NCBI GenBank assembly: GCA_004764695.1
Contig: SMSO01000025.1
Coordinates: forward strand, 4,504,862-4,568,861
DNA from: Schizochytrium sp. TIO01
Lineage: Eukaryota; Sar; Bigyra; Thraustochytrida; Thraustochytriidae
DNA length: 64,000 bases
Direction of reading: 5' to 3'
Position 1 is the first letter of the stretch. Every line of letters starts with the position of its first letter. Below, one piece after another: positions 62,938 to 64,000 of this stretch. The notes below the pieces were generated by a model. The model saw only the letters and a list, made by a program, of their open reading frames with translations, was not told where the DNA came from and did no database searches. The position numbers were made by a program, and so were the translations under genes.

Positions 62938-64000
62938 TTAGTGAGCTTGTTGGCTGAGAAATTCACGCATATCACGATACGCGTCCGGGGCGTCGATGCC
63001 AAGCTCCTCAAGAATTGCGTCGACAAGATCAATAGGAGATACAGGTCTCGAGTTGTCATTTTCAGAACGAGGGCTAGAACTGCTTCTAGATGGGGAAACA
63101 ATAGCGCCAGCGTGCACTAAAGTGCGAACTACCTTTGGACTTGCGCTGCGCAGACGCCTGAGCTCCGTGAGAAGTGGCGAATCGCCAAGTTTGTTCGGTG
63201 CATTTACATCAGCACCAAGGTTGATGAGAGTATCAAGAACAGCAATTATTGCATCTCCAGGAATGACTTGCAGTGCCTTGTGCAGCACAGTATTTCCCGC
63301 AAGATCACAAGCTTGTAGAGGCGCCCCTTTTTCAACTAACATCTGCAAACCTTGCACAACACATGCGCTGCTTCCATGAAAATGGTAGCCTGAAATCATA
63401 CGGTGTAGTGGTAAGAATTTGACGTCAAAATCACTCTTGAAAAATCCTACAGACAGAGCCTGCCCAAGACCTTCAAGGTCGCCTCGAAGACATGCATTGA
63501 GGACAGCCAATTTATACTCTCCAAGACCAGATGGTCCGTGTGCTGTTGAATCATCACTTTCGACGAGTTCTGATTGTTGATTTCCAGATGTTGTGCGTTG
63601 GTGGCTGCTGCGATCCCTGACAGAAGAGCGCCTCATGAGGGCGCGATTAATTACATTCTGAGGGTTTTCTTGCTCTTTCACCTCCTGCAGAAGCTGCTCT
63701 TGCGTTTGTCGCACCGCTCTTAATTCGGAATTTATTTCCTGCCCGTGTTGCTTAAGCCTCGCACGGCTACTGGCATCCTTTGAGCGGTGGGAACGAGTGT
63801 GCTGTTGATGGTTTGGGTGTATAGAACTCCTTGACAAGCCATGTTGAGAACTAGTTCCTGAAGATGCAGGGCCTCGCAATCGTTCTTTTGCCATGACATG
63901 CATTGCGCCTATCGCACTTGTGCTTGATCGGGGTGGTGCAATGGGAGGGCGGGACTTGTCTTGCCATGTGTACATGTTTACACTACGACCCTGTTGCTTC
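62938..64000 (-). CDS. Ankyrin-repeat protein, possibly 5' truncated by the window edge
   Basis: An ATG at 63975 gives 345 residues, but the frame stays open for the eight codons to the window end, so the true start may lie outside. The first 150 residues are disordered, rich in Ser, Arg, Gln and His (SSTSAIGAMHVMAKERLRG...), with a short coiled-coil-like stretch (QEINSELRAVRQTQEQLLQEV). From about 155 come ankyrin-type repeats: LAVLNACLRGDLEGLGQAL, then GLQMLVEKGAPLQACDLAGNTVLHKALQ, then AVLDTLINLGADVNAPNKLGDSPLLTELRRL, and VVRTLVHAGAIV. A Ser-rich stretch and a helical end (VDAILEELGIDAPDAYRDMREFL) follow. Ankyrin repeats bind other proteins; no partner can be inferred. Confidence 0.75.
   Translation of the reverse strand, partial: KQQGRSVNMYTWQDKSRPPIAPPRSSTSAIGAMHVMAKERLRGPASSGTSSQHGLSRSSIHPNHQQHTRSHRSKDASSRARLKQHGQEINSELRAVRQTQEQLLQEVKEQENPQNVINRALMRRSSVRDRSSHQRTTSGNQQSELVESDDSTAHGPSGLGEYKLAVLNACLRGDLEGLGQALSVGFFKSDFDVKFLPLHRMISGYHFHGSSACVVQGLQMLVEKGAPLQACDLAGNTVLHKALQVIPGDAIIAVLDTLINLGADVNAPNKLGDSPLLTELRRLRSASPKVVRTLVHAGAIVSPSRSSSSPRSENDNSRPVSPIDLVDAILEELGIDAPDAYRDMREFLSQQAH

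Overview
This is a window of eukaryotic nuclear DNA from an intron-poor protist. The genes are long, mostly uninterrupted reading frames on both strands, separated by AT-richer spacers of about 0.2 to 2 kb. The few introns I can define have GT..AG borders, with GTAAGT or GTACGT donors. The gene set is purely eukaryotic: CKS1, a small Tim chaperone, NOC3, RME-8/DNAJC13, HEATR5, an Arf-like GTPase, a phospholipid scramblase and a GAF-domain class III cyclase. GAF-cyclases together with RME-8 argue against an ordinary fungus. My best guess is a stramenopile-type protist such as a labyrinthulomycete (thraustochytrid); this is inference, not proven by any marker here.

Layout. 1-2097: no firm gene. 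2098-5967 (+): a four-domain NRPS-like reductase (A-T-R-R) resembling fungal glycine-betaine reductase. 7020-7703 (-): a three-exon CKS1 that no single open frame reveals. 9296-9874 (+): mitochondrial ribosomal protein mS33. 11101-17520 (-): RME-8/DNAJC13 with a J-like region that has lost HPD. 18817-20148 (-): a phosphotriesterase-like protein with missing metal ligands and a C-terminal zinc finger. 20805-21998 (-): a TetX/UbiH-type FAD monooxygenase. 22905-24893 (-): an unrecognised protein built from two copies of a domain of about 210 residues. 26726-27004 (+): TIM9. 27157-30237 (-): a disordered acidic protein rich in SQ/TQ with a PIP-box-like tail. 31423-31971 (+): an Arf-like GTPase. 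32398-35410 (-): a GAF-class III cyclase broken by two compensating one-base shifts in homopolymers. 35411-44427: a 9 kb gene-poor stretch with simple repeats and only weak small ORFs. 44428-47592 (+): a membrane-anchored protein with three tandem DUF707-like glycosyltransferase-type domains. 47976-55589 (-): HEATR5. 56694-57617 (-): a phospholipid scramblase. 59779-62094 (-): NOC3. 62938 to the right edge (-): an ankyrin-repeat protein, possibly cut by the window end.

The genes do not form a pathway cluster. RME-8, HEATR5, the Arf-like GTPase and the scramblase belong to endosome/Golgi membrane traffic. TIM9 and mS33 are mitochondrial biogenesis genes. CKS1, NOC3 and the SQ/TQ protein are cell-cycle or nuclear genes. 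Neighbours are mostly convergent or divergent, with 3' ends as close as 152 bases (TIM9 against the SQ/TQ gene), as expected of a compact protist genome. The points most worth following are the A-T-R-R enzyme, the J-deficient RME-8, the phosphotriesterase-like apparent pseudoenzyme, the duplicated-domain protein, the SQ/TQ-PIP protein and the triple DUF707 protein.
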